From assembly GCA_023151115.1 (NCBI GenBank), contig JAKLJP010000006.1, positions 124,001-188,000 on the forward strand: DNA of 64,000 nucleotides, given 5' to 3'. The DNA is from Anaerolineae bacterium (GTDB lineage Bacteria; Chloroflexota; Anaerolineae; 4572-78; J111). The translations under genes and the position numbers were made by a program. Below the pieces are notes generated by a model. The model was not told the DNA's origin, did no database searches, and was given only the letters and a program-made list of their open reading frames with translations. Below, one piece after another: positions 44,875 through 54,197 of this stretch. The stretch's first letter is position 1; every line of letters starts with the position of its first letter.

Positions 44875-45509
44875 CCCAACTAACCCTTGTCATTGTTGAC
44901 TACGGCGTAGGCAACTTTAGAAATGTCCAAAAAGCGTTTGAGGCTGTCGGGGCGGCGGCCGAAATTACCGACTCGGTTGAGCGGGTCGAAGAGGCAGAAG
45001 TGGTCGTGCTGCCCGGCGTCGGCGCGTTTGGCGACGCGATGCGCCATCTACGCGAGCGCAGGCTGGATCAGCCGGTTTTAGCAGCGGCGCGGGCCGGCAA
45101 ACCCGTGTTTGGTATTTGCGTGGGCTTGCAGCTCTTGTTTGAAGAAAGCGAAGAAATGGGCCGGCACGAAGGTTTAGGCATTCTGCCGGGCAAAATTGTC
45201 CGTTTCCCTGACAGGCCGGGCTTCCCGGTACCGCACATGGGCTGGAATCAAATCGAGCCGGCCCGCCCCCACCCACTGCTCCGGCATATCAACCCCGGCG
45301 ATTTTGCTTACTTTGCCCACTCCTATTATGCTGTCCCGGCCAATCCCGCCGATATTATCGCCTGCACCGATTACGGCCAGCTCTTCCCCACCGTCGTGGG
45401 CCGCGACAACGTCTGCGCTATCCAGTTTCACCCCGAAAAGAGCCAGCAGGTGGGACTGCAAATATTACGGAATTTTGTAGAATGGGCCGGGGGAGGCGAG
45501 GAGGGGTGA
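44871..45509 (+). CDS. hisH: imidazole glycerol phosphate synthase, glutaminase subunit
   Basis: 212 residues. Class I glutamine amidotransferase giving ammonia to His[13 protein letters not shown] (8-19), [12 protein letters not shown], nucleophile Cys in [14 protein letters not shown] (about 83), the His/Glu pair in [10 protein letters not shown] (about 187-196). The last six residues (GGGEEG) are encoded by the left arm of the GAGGCGAGGA hairpin that follows, so the repeat appears to have extended the C-terminus. Confidence 0.95.
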   Translation: MTQLTLVIVDYGVGNFRNVQKAFEAVGAAAEITDSVERVEEAEVVVLPGVGAFGDAMRHLRERRLDQPVLAAARAGKPVFGICVGLQLLFEESEEMGRHEGLGILPGKIVRFPDRPGFPVPHMGWNQIEPARPHPLLRHINPGDFAYFAHSYYAVPANPADIIACTDYGQLFPTVVGRDNVCAIQFHPEKSQQVGLQILRNFVEWAGGGEEG

Positions 45510-45576
45510 GGCGAGGAGGCGAAGAGGCGAAAGAATTTTTCTCCTCGCGTCCTCGCCTCCCGTATCATCGCCTCAC
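45492..45576. repeat. tandem-unit hairpin, GAGGCGAGGA family, entering hisH
   Basis: Purine arm 45492-45532 (GAGGCGAGGAGG and GAGGCGAAGAGGCGA units) against the pyrimidine arm 45541-45576 (CTCCTCGCGTCCTCGCCTCC and CATCGCCTCAC). The left arm includes the last 18 coding bases and the stop of hisH. Confidence 0.75.
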
Positions 45577-45591
45577 GAAACAGGAGCAGTT

Positions 45592-46356
45592 ATGCAAATT
45601 TTTGCCGCTATTGATTTAAAGAACGGCCACTGTGTCCGGCTTACCCAGGGCGACCCTGACGCCGAGACCGTTTATGGCCACGACCCGGCTGCAATGGCCG
45701 AACGGTGGGCCGAGTTCGGCGTGGATTGGCTGCACGTGGTCAACCTCGACGGGGCATTTGGCGACCCGGAAAAGTCGGCCAAAAATGTCAATGCGCTGCA
45801 AGCCATCCTGGATCGCGTGACCATCCCGGTGCAGTTTGGCGGTGGACTGCGCCGCCGCGAAGATATTGCCCGCGCCCTCGATTTGGGGGTCAGCCGGGTG
45901 GTGGTTGGCTCGATGGCCGCCGACCGGCCTCGCCAGATGCTCGATGTGCTGGGCCAGTTTGGCCCGGAACAGGTGGCGCTGGGGCTGGATGTCAAAGAGG
46001 GCAAGGTGGCTACCCATGGCTGGCGGCAACTGGCCGAAACCGACGCCCTGAAGCTGGTCCAACTGATTCAAACCGCCGGGCTAACTCACGTGATTTACAC
46101 CGACATTTCCCGCGACGGTATGCTGACCGGCATCAACCTGGAAGCAACGGTGGCCCTGGCTCGCGCCGCCAATGCCGGCAACCCTGAGCGTAGCTTCAAA
46201 GTGATCGCTTCGGGCGGCGTCGCCAGCATTGAAGATGTCAAGCGGGTCAAAGCCGTCGAACACGAGGGCATTGAAGGGCTAATTATCGGCAAGGCTCTCT
46301 ACACCGGCGCAGTGGATTTGGCCGAGGCGATCCGCGTGGCGCGTTCGGAGGGATGA
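45592..46356 (+). CDS. hisA: ProFAR isomerase
   Basis: 254 residues, (beta/alpha)8 barrel. Isomerises ProFAR to PRFAR. Catalytic Asp near the N-terminus in IDLKNGHCVRLTQGD (about 7-21), second Asp in VIYTDISRDGMLTGIN (about 164-179), phosphate-binding VQFGGGLRRREDI and VIASGGVASIEDV (about 204-216). The ATG has CAGGAGCAG. A separate TrpF-like gene follows, so HisA probably need not be bifunctional. Confidence 0.95.
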   Translation: MQIFAAIDLKNGHCVRLTQGDPDAETVYGHDPAAMAERWAEFGVDWLHVVNLDGAFGDPEKSAKNVNALQAILDRVTIPVQFGGGLRRREDIARALDLGVSRVVVGSMAADRPRQMLDVLGQFGPEQVALGLDVKEGKVATHGWRQLAETDALKLVQLIQTAGLTHVIYTDISRDGMLTGINLEATVALARAANAGNPERSFKVIASGGVASIEDVKRVKAVEHEGIEGLIIGKALYTGAVDLAEAIRVARSEG

Positions 46357-46412
46357 AGGCGGAAGGATGAAGGATGAAATTTGTATTCGCCATTCATCAT
46401 TCGCTGATTCGC
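46351..46412. repeat. degenerate tandem-unit hairpin, GGATGAAGG/GCGAATGA type
   Basis: GGATGAAGGCGGAAGGATGA (from 46351) continuing with AGGATGAA, then TTCGCCATTCATCATTCGCT (from 46386). Pairing is only partial. It overlaps the hisA stop codon. Confidence 0.45.
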
Positions 46413-46425
46413 TGGGAGGTTTAGC

Positions 46426-47106
46426 TTGATTGTGCAGATTTACGCCGCTACCTCAGAGGCGGATGCTTTGAAGATGGTTGAATTGGGCGTTGACCAGGTC
46501 GGTTTTGTAGCTGGAGATTACGGGGAGGTGTTTGGCGAACTGACCTTCGCCCAGGCGCGGGCCATTGCCGATGCCCTCAAGAGTCGGGCGACTTCGTCGG
46601 CGTTGACGATGAGCACTGACGTGGCCGAAATTGAACGCATGGCCGAGGCCGTCCAGCCGGACATTATCCACATTTCCAGCGACACTGAGGCCGTGGGCGT
46701 CGAAGCGATGCGGGACCTGCGCCGCCGCCTGCCCAAAACTATTGCCCTGATGAAAGCGATCCACGTCGGCGGGCCGGAGAGCATTGACACAGCGCTACAA
46801 TTTACCGCCGTAGCCGAAATTTTGCTCCTCGATACCAAAGTGACCGGTATGCCCGGCGTCGGCGCGACCGGCGTGACCCACGATTGGAACATCAGCCGCG
46901 AGATCGTGGCTCAGGTGGGGCAGCAGGCCAGGGTTATTCTGGCCGGCGGGTTGGTCCCGGCCAATGTCGGCGCAGCCATCGCCGCCGTGCAGCCCTGGGG
47001 CGTAGACAGCAACACCGGCACCAACCTCCGCGGCGACCCGGTGAAAAAAGATTGGGAGCGCGTGGCGGAGTTTGTCCGGCAGGCGAAGATGATACGTGAA
47101 ACGTGA
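46426..47106 (+). CDS. TrpF-like phosphoribosylanthranilate isomerase homologue without the catalytic Cys
   Basis: 226 residues from TTG with a strong GGGAGGT. Aligns along TrpF: VQIYAATSEADALKMVELGVDQVGF at the start, where true TrpF has VKICGIT, LLLDTKVTGMPGVGATGVTHDW with the acid Asp kept, ILAGGLVPANVGAAI and GVDSNTGTNLRGDPVKKD (phosphate-binding). The general-base Cys7 is Tyr, and the Arg of the substrate loop also seems lost. No trp genes are nearby. It may be a phosphate-sugar-binding barrel with another role in the his operon, or a degenerate isomerase. Confidence 0.78.
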   Translation: MIVQIYAATSEADALKMVELGVDQVGFVAGDYGEVFGELTFAQARAIADALKSRATSSALTMSTDVAEIERMAEAVQPDIIHISSDTEAVGVEAMRDLRRRLPKTIALMKAIHVGGPESIDTALQFTAVAEILLLDTKVTGMPGVGATGVTHDWNISREIVAQVGQQARVILAGGLVPANVGAAIAAVQPWGVDSNTGTNLRGDPVKKDWERVAEFVRQAKMIRET

Positions 47107-47156
47107 TGCGTGATGCGTGAGGAACGACTCTGGAAATCTCACGCATCACGCATCAT
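47094..47156. repeat. tandem-unit hairpin, GTGATGC family (17-bp perfect arms)
   Basis: TGATGCGTGATGCGTGA (47104-47120) and its exact complement (47139-47155), with further degenerate units at 47094-47103. The left flank overlaps the last codons of the TrpF-like gene. Confidence 0.8.
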
Positions 47157-47182
47157 TTTATGGAGTATACCCAGGATAAATT

Positions 47183-47943
<761 letters not shown>

Positions 47944-47965
<22 letters not shown>

Positions 47966-48010
47966 ATTCAATGAGCACCAATCTCCAATCTCTAATCTCC
48001 AATCTCCAAT
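47944..48010. repeat. tandem-unit hairpin, GATTGGAGA family, spanning hisF/hisI junction
   Basis: GAGATTGGAGATTGGAGATT (47944-47963) faces AATCTCCAATCTCTAATCTC and further CAATCTCCAAT units (47980-48010). The left arm encodes the extra HisF C-terminus and its stop. The right arm encodes residues 4-14 of HisI. Confidence 0.85.
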
Positions 48011-48324
48011 TTAACGAAACCGGTCTTATTCCCGCCATTGTCCAGGATGCCACCAGCGGACAGGTTTTGATGCTGGCCTGGATGAATGAAGAAAGCTTGC
48101 GGCTGACCCTGGAACAGGGCAAAACTTGGTTCTGGAGTCGCAGCCGGGGTGAGTTGTGGCACAAGGGCGCGACCAGTGGCAACACTCAAAGAGTCCGCCA
48201 GATTTTTTACGACTGCGACGGCGATACCCTGCTGGTGCAGGTAGAGGCGGCCGGGCCGGCTTGCCATACAGGTGAGACGAGCTGCTTTTTCAGGTTGTTA
48301 GAACCTTATAGACAAATCACTTAA
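47971..48324 (+). CDS. hisI: phosphoribosyl-AMP cyclohydrolase
   Basis: 117 residues; opens the adenine ring of PR-AMP (third step of histidine synthesis). [37 protein letters not shown] (about 33-69), the metal-binding [12 protein letters not shown] (about 80-91) and [10 protein letters not shown] (about 97-106) are diagnostic. The first 14 residues ([14 protein letters not shown]) are mostly translated repeat sequence, and no other good start is present. HisE is a separate gene 1.6 kb downstream, after purA. Confidence 0.93.
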   Translation: MSTNLQSLISNLQFNETGLIPAIVQDATSGQVLMLAWMNEESLRLTLEQGKTWFWSRSRGELWHKGATSGNTQRVRQIFYDCDGDTLLVQVEAAGPACHTGETSCFFRLLEPYRQIT

Positions 48325-48345
48325 AAGTCATACTATCATTGTAGC

Positions 48346-48392
48346 AGCGACGGCTTCCACGCCGTCGCTTGGCCGGGCGTGGGAGCCCGGCC
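48346..48392. repeat. two adjacent perfect GC-rich hairpins
   Basis: AGCGACGGC (48346-48354)/GCCGTCGCT (48361-48369) and GGCCGGGC (48371-48378)/GCCCGGCC (48385-48392), each with a 6-base loop. They lie just after hisI; no T-run, REP-like. Confidence 0.7.
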
Positions 48393-48470
48393 CGCCAAAA
48401 GATTGTACGATGTTTATCTGCTTTGTCTATTAGCAGGTGAGGCCTCGCATACTGAGCATGAACTAACTTT

Positions 48471-48529
48471 GCCATGAATTACACAAATTTTCACTAAAAA
48501 TTTTCGTGTTAATTCGTGCAATTCGTGGC
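48471..48529. repeat. imperfect hairpin of CACGAATT-type units
   Basis: GCCATGAATTACACAAATTT (from 48471) pairs with AATTCGTGCAATTCGTGGC (48511-48529) and the preceding TTCGTGTT. Two or three related units per arm, in the 271-base gap before purA. Confidence 0.6.
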
Positions 48530-48595
48530 GAAAAATTCTGTTTGACTCCGGCTCGTCCCGGTTAGGAAATTAATGTTTCAGGAGAGACAAATTCA

Positions 48596-49870
48596 ATGAC
48601 AGTTACCGCAATTGTCGGCGCGCAATGGGGCGATGAGGGCAAAGGCCGCATCGTTGATGCCTTAGCCGAGCAAATGGAGTGGGTCATTCGCTTTCAGGGG
48701 GGCGATAATGCCGGGCACACCGTCATCAACGATTATGGCGAATTTAAATTACATCTGATTCCGTCCGGTATTTTTCACCCTGGCGTCAAATGTCTGGTCG
48801 GCACGGGCTGTGTGGTCAACCCGGCCGTTTTGCTAGAGGAATTAGAGGCGTTGGAGGCAGCAGGCGTCAATACCGCCAACCTGTTTATCTCCGAGCGGGC
48901 GCACGTAGTCATGCCTTACCATCGCCTGCTGGACGGACTGCAAGAGGTTGCTTCGGGCAAAAGCGCCATTGGCACCACCAAACGAGGCATCGGCCCGGCC
49001 TACAGTGACAAAGGGGCGCGGCGCGGTCTGCGCTTGGGTGACCTGCTGCGGCCCGACTGGCTGGAAGTCCGGCTGGACCAGGCCATCGAGTTTGCCAACC
49101 GGGAATTGGTTCATTTCCAACAAGCGCCGGTGGACCCGGCCCAGTTGCTAGACCAATGCCGTATCTGGGGCGAACAGCTGGCAGCGCGTCTGGTTGACCC
49201 CTTGCCGTTGATTCGCCAGGCTTACGAGCAGGGGGCCAACATTTTGCTGGAAGGGCAGTTAGCCGCCATGCGTGACCTCGATTGGGGCACCTATCCTTAC
49301 GTAACCTCATCCAATCCAACAGCCACCTTTGCCCCGGTTGGGGCGGGTTTGCCGCCTCAGGCAGTTAAGCGGGTAATCGGCGTAGTCAAGGCTTACACGA
49401 CGGCAGTTGGCGCCGGTCCTATGCCGACAGATCAAGGGGATAATCAAATAGCTAAATGGTTACGCGAAAATGGTCGAGAGTATGGAGCCACCACCGGACG
49501 GCCTCGGCGCTGCGGCTGGTTTGATGCAGTGGCGCTTAACTATGTCGCCTATCTCAACGGCTTTACCGATTTAGCCCTCACCAAGCTGGATGTGCTCGAC
49601 GGGCTGCCGGAATTGCAAATCTGTACCGGCTATCGTCTGGGAGATGGTTCAATTATCCAGCACGTGCCCGACACCCCGGTTTACGAGACGGTTGAACCTG
49701 TCTATGAAAGCTGGCCGGGCTGGCCTGAAAATTCGACCGCCTCAGCACGGACCTGGGCTGATCTGCCCCAAGCCGCCCAAAATTATCTCAACCGGATCGA
49801 AGCGTTAGCCGGGGTCGCAATCCGATATATTTCTGTTGGCCCCAAACGGGATGAAATGTTTACCAAGTAG
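48596..49870 (+). CDS. purA: adenylosuccinate synthetase
   Basis: 424 residues. GTP-dependent joining of IMP and aspartate, first step to [19 protein letters not shown] (6-21) with the catalytic Asp and P-loop, GGDNAGHTV (about 36-44) with the catalytic His, [25 protein letters not shown], and the late [21 protein letters not shown] precedes the ATG. It sits between hisI and hisE; the histidine pathway starts from ATP and releases AICAR, so co-expression with purine genes (also purH) makes metabolic sense. Confidence 0.95.
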   Translation: MTVTAIVGAQWGDEGKGRIVDALAEQMEWVIRFQGGDNAGHTVINDYGEFKLHLIPSGIFHPGVKCLVGTGCVVNPAVLLEELEALEAAGVNTANLFISERAHVVMPYHRLLDGLQEVASGKSAIGTTKRGIGPAYSDKGARRGLRLGDLLRPDWLEVRLDQAIEFANRELVHFQQAPVDPAQLLDQCRIWGEQLAARLVDPLPLIRQAYEQGANILLEGQLAAMRDLDWGTYPYVTSSNPTATFAPVGAGLPPQAVKRVIGVVKAYTTAVGAGPMPTDQGDNQIAKWLRENGREYGATTGRPRRCGWFDAVALNYVAYLNGFTDLALTKLDVLDGLPELQICTGYRLGDGSIIQHVPDTPVYETVEPVYESWPGWPENSTASARTWADLPQAAQNYLNRIEALAGVAIRYISVGPKRDEMFTK

Positions 49871-49956
49871 CAAGTAGCAGGTAGCAGGTAGCAGGTAACA
49901 AAAGGACGGCGTCCTTCTGCTACCTTGCTACTTTGCTACATTTGCTACCCTGCGAC
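49868..49956. repeat. tandem-unit hairpin, GTAGCAG family
   Basis: Five GTAGCA(A/G) units (49868-49898) then AAGGAC-GGC-GTCCTT and inverted CTGCTAC/TTGCTAC/TTTGCTAC units to 49956. It starts at the purA stop codon and reads on into the in-frame region upstream of hisE. Confidence 0.8.
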
Positions 49957-49972
49957 CTGTCACAGGTGTTCT

Positions 49973-50251
49973 ATGAGCGATTTCTTAAGTCAACTGGCGG
50001 CACTGATTGCCGACCGTAAAGTAAACCCTAAACAGGGATCGTATACCAATGAATTACTGGTAGATCGGGCCAAAGCTGCGCAAAAAGTTGGCGAAGAAGC
50101 GGCTGAAGTGTTGGTTGCCGCCCTGGCCCAATCCGAAGCGCGGCTCATCGAAGAAATGGCCGATTTGATTTATCATAGTCTGGTTCTGCTGGAAACCAGG
50201 GATGTCCGCTGGGCTGAGGTTGTGGCGGAGTTGGAAAAGCGGCATAAATAA
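49973..50251 (+). CDS. hisE: phosphoribosyl-ATP pyrophosphatase
   Basis: 92 residues from the ATG at 49973; the frame extends to a TTG at 49925 through the GTAGCAG hairpin and would add a Cys/Tyr-rich 16-residue leader. Second step of histidine synthesis (PR-ATP to PR-AMP and pyrophosphate). MazG-like all-alpha fold with KAAQKVGEEAAEVLVAAL (about 33-50) and EEMADLIYHSLVLL (about 58-71), carrying the metal-binding ExxE and ExxD. It completes a his set lacking only an evident histidinol-phosphatase. Confidence 0.92.
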   Translation: MSDFLSQLAALIADRKVNPKQGSYTNELLVDRAKAAQKVGEEAAEVLVAALAQSEARLIEEMADLIYHSLVLLETRDVRWAEVVAELEKRHK

Positions 50252-50301
50252 GGCGAGTTGCCTGACTTGCTTTACCAACTTAAAAACTTAATCAGACGAA
50301 A

Positions 50302-50360
50302 CCTTCCCGGAAGCTCGGCTTATTTAGGATCCATCACCCTCAAAACAGCTTCCAGGAAGG
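50302..50360. repeat. inverted repeat with 14-bp arms
   Basis: CCTTCCCGGAAGCT (50302-50315) and AGCTTCCAGGAAGG (50347-50360), one mismatch, 31-base loop, after hisE. Confidence 0.6.
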
Positions 50361-50417
50361 GTCAACAAAATGTTGCCCCTTACAATTTCTTACCCCAAAA
50401 CCCCCAATAATTAGGGG

Positions 50418-50446
50418 TTGACTAGAAATGGCGTCTCTCGTACAAT
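50418..50446 (+). promoter_or_regulatory. sigma70-type promoter upstream of the 50498 gene
   Basis: TTGACT (50418-50423), 17-bp spacer, TACAAT (50441-50446). It fits the consensus well, and transcription would start near 50453. Confidence 0.65.
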
Positions 50447-50452
50447 GTTAAA

Positions 50453-50472
50453 AATGTTAAAATTTTAACATT
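50453..50472. promoter_or_regulatory. 20-bp perfect palindrome, likely operator
   Basis: AATGTTAAAA joined directly to its complement TTTTAACATT, at the predicted transcription start, 7 bases after the -10. A further half-site copy AATGTTAAA begins at 50444. A dimeric repressor binding here would block the promoter. Confidence 0.55.
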
Positions 50473-50497
50473 CTTAATATCAACGAGGATTCCTAAA

Positions 50498-51103
50498 GTG
50501 ATAAACCAACCCGATGAACTGGTTATTGAACAGAAACAAAAACTACTCAGCCAGCACCGGCGGAATTTAAATTATCTAGAGCAGCAGTCTGCTCAGTATA
50601 GTCTTAATGTTCCTCTGGAAATCCACAATGCGCTCGTTGCCGAGCAGGATAAAGTGACTGCTCTGGAGCGAGACTTGGCTGCCTCAGGAATTGCTCCGCA
50701 GCCCAAGTCGAGCTGGCAAGCCTTAGTAATTGACCCTGACAGTAATTGGCGGCAAATCATTGTGGACAAAATCAATGAGTTGGGGGGCGGCACCATCGAA
50801 GGTCAAACGGTGCCGGCAGCAGAGCAGGCCGATACCCTGACCCATTGCGCTGTGGCCATTGTGGGGGTAAACCCCCAAACTCAGAATGATCCTTCGATTA
50901 GAGAATGGATCAAGGCTGTGGTAAAATTAAGTCATAATCTACCGTTAATTTTGCTGGCTACCTGGGAAGACCGCGACACCCCTATCGCCTTGCGCCAGGC
51001 TCTGCGTGAGAGTAAAATTAATGTCATACCAACCACCATCTTTAAAGAAACGTTTGATGGCTACTGGTTCTCGCGGGTACTACATCAAATTTTAATTACC
51101 TGA
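50498..51103 (+). CDS. coiled-coil plus receiver-like protein, function unknown
   Basis: 201 residues from GTG (GAGGA upstream). Residues 8-70 (LVIEQKQKLLSQHRRNLNYLEQQSAQYSLNVPLEIHNALVAEQDKVTALERDL) match an N-terminal helical module common in Chloroflexota and cyanobacterial signalling or effector-associated proteins. Residues about 75-200 look like an alpha/beta Rossmann or receiver-like domain (QALVIDPDSNWRQIIVDKINELGG, CAVAIVGVN, LPLILLATWEDRD). The usual phospho-Asp is not evident. The strong promoter with a palindromic operator suggests tight regulation. Function unknown. Confidence 0.65.
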   Translation: MINQPDELVIEQKQKLLSQHRRNLNYLEQQSAQYSLNVPLEIHNALVAEQDKVTALERDLAASGIAPQPKSSWQALVIDPDSNWRQIIVDKINELGGGTIEGQTVPAAEQADTLTHCAVAIVGVNPQTQNDPSIREWIKAVVKLSHNLPLILLATWEDRDTPIALRQALRESKINVIPTTIFKETFDGYWFSRVLHQILIT

Positions 51104-51117
51104 AAGGGTTGCCTGAT

Positions 51118-51891
51118 TTGAATCATCGGAGGGGCATTTTTATTATTCTCACCGGGGCGCTTTTTATTGGCTTGTTAGCCGCGGTGGGATTTAGCGCCTT
51201 TCGTTTAGGTCAACAAACGCTGGCCGAACGGGAAAGCAACCCCACCGCCGAGGTATCCCTTTCACCCACTCCCCCGATTATTGCTCAACCCCCGCCGATT
51301 ATTACCAATACTCCAACCGCCACCCCTACCGTAACCCCCACCCGCGCACCCACTGCCACCCCCAGCCCGACCCGCAAACCCACCCCTACCCCTTCACCCA
51401 CCCCCATCATTGTCAGCATCACCGAACTGGGCCGGCTGGAAACCACCGAATTTGCCATGCGCACCGTGATTGACCTGGAAAATGATCCCAGCAATCTCTG
51501 GGAAAAACTGGTTGGCACCGATAAACTGATGCTCATTGCCGAGGGCGAAGTGGTGGCCGGGTTTGATTTGCAAAAGGTGGACGAGCAACAGGATATTGAG
51601 GTCCACGGGACGACGGTAAAAATCACCCTGCCTCCCCCCGAAATTCTGTACAGCCGGATTGACAACGAGAAGACCTATGTTTACGAGCGCCAGACCGGGC
51701 TGCTGGTCAAGCAGGACCCCACTCTGGAAAGCCGCGCCCGCCTGTTAGCTGAAAAAAACCTGGTCGAGTGGGCCGAACAACGCGGCATCTATCAAAAGGC
51801 GGAAGTAGCGGGCCGGGCTTATTTGGAGAACTTTTTACGCTCGTTGGGGTTCACCGATGTTACCATCGAGGTGGAAGAAAAGGAGTTATGA
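51118..51891 (+). CDS. membrane-anchored DUF4230 protein, copy 1
   Basis: 257 residues from TTG at 51118 (GAAAGGG 9 bases upstream); TTG at 51109 is the other choice. One membrane segment (FIILTGALFIGLLAAVGFSAF), a Pro/Thr-rich linker of about 45 residues (TPTATPTVTPTRAPTATPSP type), then a DUF4230 domain: ELGRLETTEFAMRTVIDLEND, LMLIAEGEVVAGFDLQKV, VKITLPPPEILYSRID and KTYVYERQTGLL. The domain lies outside the membrane. Function unknown. It is coupled to the next gene by ATGA overlap. Confidence 0.82.
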   Translation: MNHRRGIFIILTGALFIGLLAAVGFSAFRLGQQTLAERESNPTAEVSLSPTPPIIAQPPPIITNTPTATPTVTPTRAPTATPSPTRKPTPTPSPTPIIVSITELGRLETTEFAMRTVIDLENDPSNLWEKLVGTDKLMLIAEGEVVAGFDLQKVDEQQDIEVHGTTVKITLPPPEILYSRIDNEKTYVYERQTGLLVKQDPTLESRARLLAEKNLVEWAEQRGIYQKAEVAGRAYLENFLRSLGFTDVTIEVEEKEL

Positions 51892-52568
51892 GCGGACGAG
51901 AACAAACACAGTTATCTCAAAAGACGATCTGGGCGGCTATTGCAGCAGTTGCTTTGGTGGGTGTTGGATTGATTGGATTGCTGATTTATTTTATCACTCA
52001 GAATGGAAATGGTAACGGAACTGCTACACCTATTGCCAAAGATACCGCTACCCCTACTCGAGGTCCAATTATTACTATCTTAGCAATTAAATCAAAGGCT
52101 GAATTAGCAACAGTAGAATATAATACGGTTGTCGAAATTCGTAAAGAAAGTTTACCTGAAGGTATGATAGATGAATTCTTTGGAACAAAAGAGCAGTTAC
52201 TTATGCTAGTTTATGGTAATGTACAAGCGGGGTTTGATTTAGAGAAATTAGAAGAAGAAAATCTTTGGGTAAATGGCACTCGTGTTCGATTGGTGCTTCC
52301 TGCCCCAGAAATTCTCAATAGTAGTATTGATTTTGAACGATCTCATACTGTCAATTATGAAAACAATCTTTTATTTAGTCAGAATAACCCTGATTTGCAA
52401 AAAGAAGCAATGGGAGAAGCCGAAAAGCTGATTGAACAGTCAGCACTCGAAAATGGCATTCTTAACAAAGCCAACGATTATGGCAAACTCTATTATGAAA
52501 ACTTCCTGCGATCCCTCGGCTTCACCGAAGTTGAAGTCGTAACCAATGCCCAGGTGTTTGAAGAGTAA
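51888..52568 (+). CDS. membrane-anchored DUF4230 protein, copy 2
   Basis: 226 residues from the ATG at 51888, overlapping the stop of copy 1; the frame is open further upstream but that part is a shadow. One membrane segment (TIWAAIAAVALVGVGLIGLLIYFI), a short Thr/Pro linker, then DUF4230: AELATVEYNTVVEIRKE, LMLVYGNVQAGFDLEKL, RVRLVLPAPEILNSSID, ENFLRSLGFTEVEVV. Base composition (52010-52450) is clearly more AT-rich than copy 1, which argues against a simple recent duplication. Confidence 0.8.
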   Translation: MSGREQTQLSQKTIWAAIAAVALVGVGLIGLLIYFITQNGNGNGTATPIAKDTATPTRGPIITILAIKSKAELATVEYNTVVEIRKESLPEGMIDEFFGTKEQLLMLVYGNVQAGFDLEKLEEENLWVNGTRVRLVLPAPEILNSSIDFERSHTVNYENNLLFSQNNPDLQKEAMGEAEKLIEQSALENGILNKANDYGKLYYENFLRSLGFTEVEVVTNAQVFEE

Positions 52569-52679
52569 AAGGGTTTTGACAGTTCAGATGTATAATGGGT
52601 GTGGGTTCTTTTAGAATTATCACCTACGCCCGGTTTCATTTTCAATCGTACTTTAACCGAAAGGATTAAACTTTAAACC

Positions 52680-54197
52680 ATGCCCACAGCATTACTTTCT
52701 GTTTCAAACAAAAGCGGTTTAATTGATTTTGCCCGCAGCCTGGCTCAATTAGGCTGGGATTTTATTGCCAGCGGAGGCACGGCCAAAGCTCTGAGTGAGG
52801 CCGGACTGACCGTAAGCGACGTAGCTGACGTCACCGGCGCGCCTGAGATGTTGGGCGGACGGGTCAAAACACTGCATCCAGTTATTTATGCCGGCATTTT
52901 GGCGCGACCTTCGGAGGAAGATCGGGCCGAACTGGCGGAACATCATATTGGCGAGATTGATCTGGTGGTCTGCAATCTGTACCCCTTTCAAAAAACCGTT
53001 GCCCAGCCGAATGTGTCAATGAATGAAGCAATCGAGCAAATTGACATTGGCGGGGTAACGCTGCTGCGGGCGGCGGCCAAGAATTTTGTGCGAGTCACTG
53101 TGATCTGTGATCCGGCTGATTATGCGGCGGTAGCCGAGGAGCTGCATCAAAACGGGTTTGTCTCCACAGCGCGCCGAGCCGAATTGGCCCGCAAAGCCTT
53201 TGCCCATACCGCTCGCTACGATGCGGCCATTACCAATTATTTGGCTCGTGAGGCCGGCGTGGAACTACCGCCAACGCTCACCGCCTCGCTGGTCAAAGTG
53301 CAGGAAATGCGCTACGGCGAAAATCCGCACCAGGCAGCCGCCCTTTACACCGCGGATGAAAGCATCGGCCCTCTGGGCGGAACGCTTCTACAAGGCAAAG
53401 CGCTGAGTTATAATAATATGTTGGATTTGGATGCGGCCTGGCAGGCGGTTCAGTCTTTTGCTGAACCAAGCGTAGTCATTGTCAAACACCTTTCGCCGTG
53501 TGGTATTGCCAGCGCCGCCGATTTAGCTATGGCGTTTAGCCAGGCGCTGGCCTCGGACCCGGTCAGCGCCTTTGGTGGGGTGATTGCGGTTAATCGAGAA
53601 TTTGATAAAGATACCGCTACCGCCCTGGGCGACCTGTTTGTCGAAGCGATTGCTGCGCCTGCTTTTAATGAAGCGGCCAGGGAGGTTTTGTCGAGTCGCA
53701 AAAACTGCCGGCTGCTGGCCATCGCCGAACCCATTGATACAACCGTCGAGTTTCGAACCGTGGCCGGCGGCCTGCTGGCCCAACAGCGCGATTACGGTGA
53801 CCCGGCCAATACAACTTGGCGGGTTGTCACCGCACGCCAGCCTTCGGCAGCGGAAATGACTGCTTTGCAGTTTGCCTGGCGAGCCTGCCAGCATGTCAAG
53901 AGCAACGCGATTGTGTTTGCTGTCGGGACGGCAACCGTCGGCATTGGCGGCGGACTGCCCAGCCGGGTTGATTCGGTCAAGCTGGCGGCAGCCAAAGCCG
54001 GCGAAAAAGCTCAAGGGGCGGTGATGGCCTCCGATGCGTTCTTCCCTTTCCCGGATGGCATCGAGGCGGCGGCCGCTGCCGGAGTTAAGGCTGTGGTTCA
54101 ACCTGGCGGCTCTGTCCAGGATCAGGCGGTGATCGCGGCCGCAGATAATTTGGGCTTAGCGATGGTCTTTACCGGCGTCAGGCATTTTAGACACTGA
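52680..54197 (+). CDS. purH: bifunctional AICAR transformylase / IMP cyclohydrolase
   Basis: 505 residues. The last two steps to IMP. N-terminal IMP cyclohydrolase: ALLSVSNKSGLIDFARSL (4-21), ASGGTAKAL, GGRVKTLHPVIYAGILA (about 59-75), CNLYPF. C-terminal transformylase: MRYGENPHQAAALY (about 212-225), VKHLSPCGIASA (about 265-276, His/Lys active site), ASDPVSAFGGVIAVN and KSNAIVFA. It recycles the AICAR released by HisF, linking it with the his genes upstream. A TATAAT at 52591-52596 upstream has only a TTGACA at 9 bp spacing, so promoter use is doubtful. Confidence 0.96.
   Translation: MPTALLSVSNKSGLIDFARSLAQLGWDFIASGGTAKALSEAGLTVSDVADVTGAPEMLGGRVKTLHPVIYAGILARPSEEDRAELAEHHIGEIDLVVCNLYPFQKTVAQPNVSMNEAIEQIDIGGVTLLRAAAKNFVRVTVICDPADYAAVAEELHQNGFVSTARRAELARKAFAHTARYDAAITNYLAREAGVELPPTLTASLVKVQEMRYGENPHQAAALYTADESIGPLGGTLLQGKALSYNNMLDLDAAWQAVQSFAEPSVVIVKHLSPCGIASAADLAMAFSQALASDPVSAFGGVIAVNREFDKDTATALGDLFVEAIAAPAFNEAAREVLSSRKNCRLLAIAEPIDTTVEFRTVAGGLLAQQRDYGDPANTTWRVVTARQPSAAEMTALQFAWRACQHVKSNAIVFAVGTATVGIGGGLPSRVDSVKLAAAKAGEKAQGAVMASDAFFPFPDGIEAAAAAGVKAVVQPGGSVQDQAVIAAADNLGLAMVFTGVRHFRH

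Noticed and set aside
49925..49972. Cys/Tyr-rich N-terminal extension of HisE
   Set aside because: It translates the GTAGCAG hairpin arm; the family start fits the ATG at 49973.
52576..52596. TTGACA and TATAAT upstream of purH as a promoter
   Set aside because: The two boxes are only 9 bp apart, far from the 16-18 bp needed; only the -10 alone could be used.
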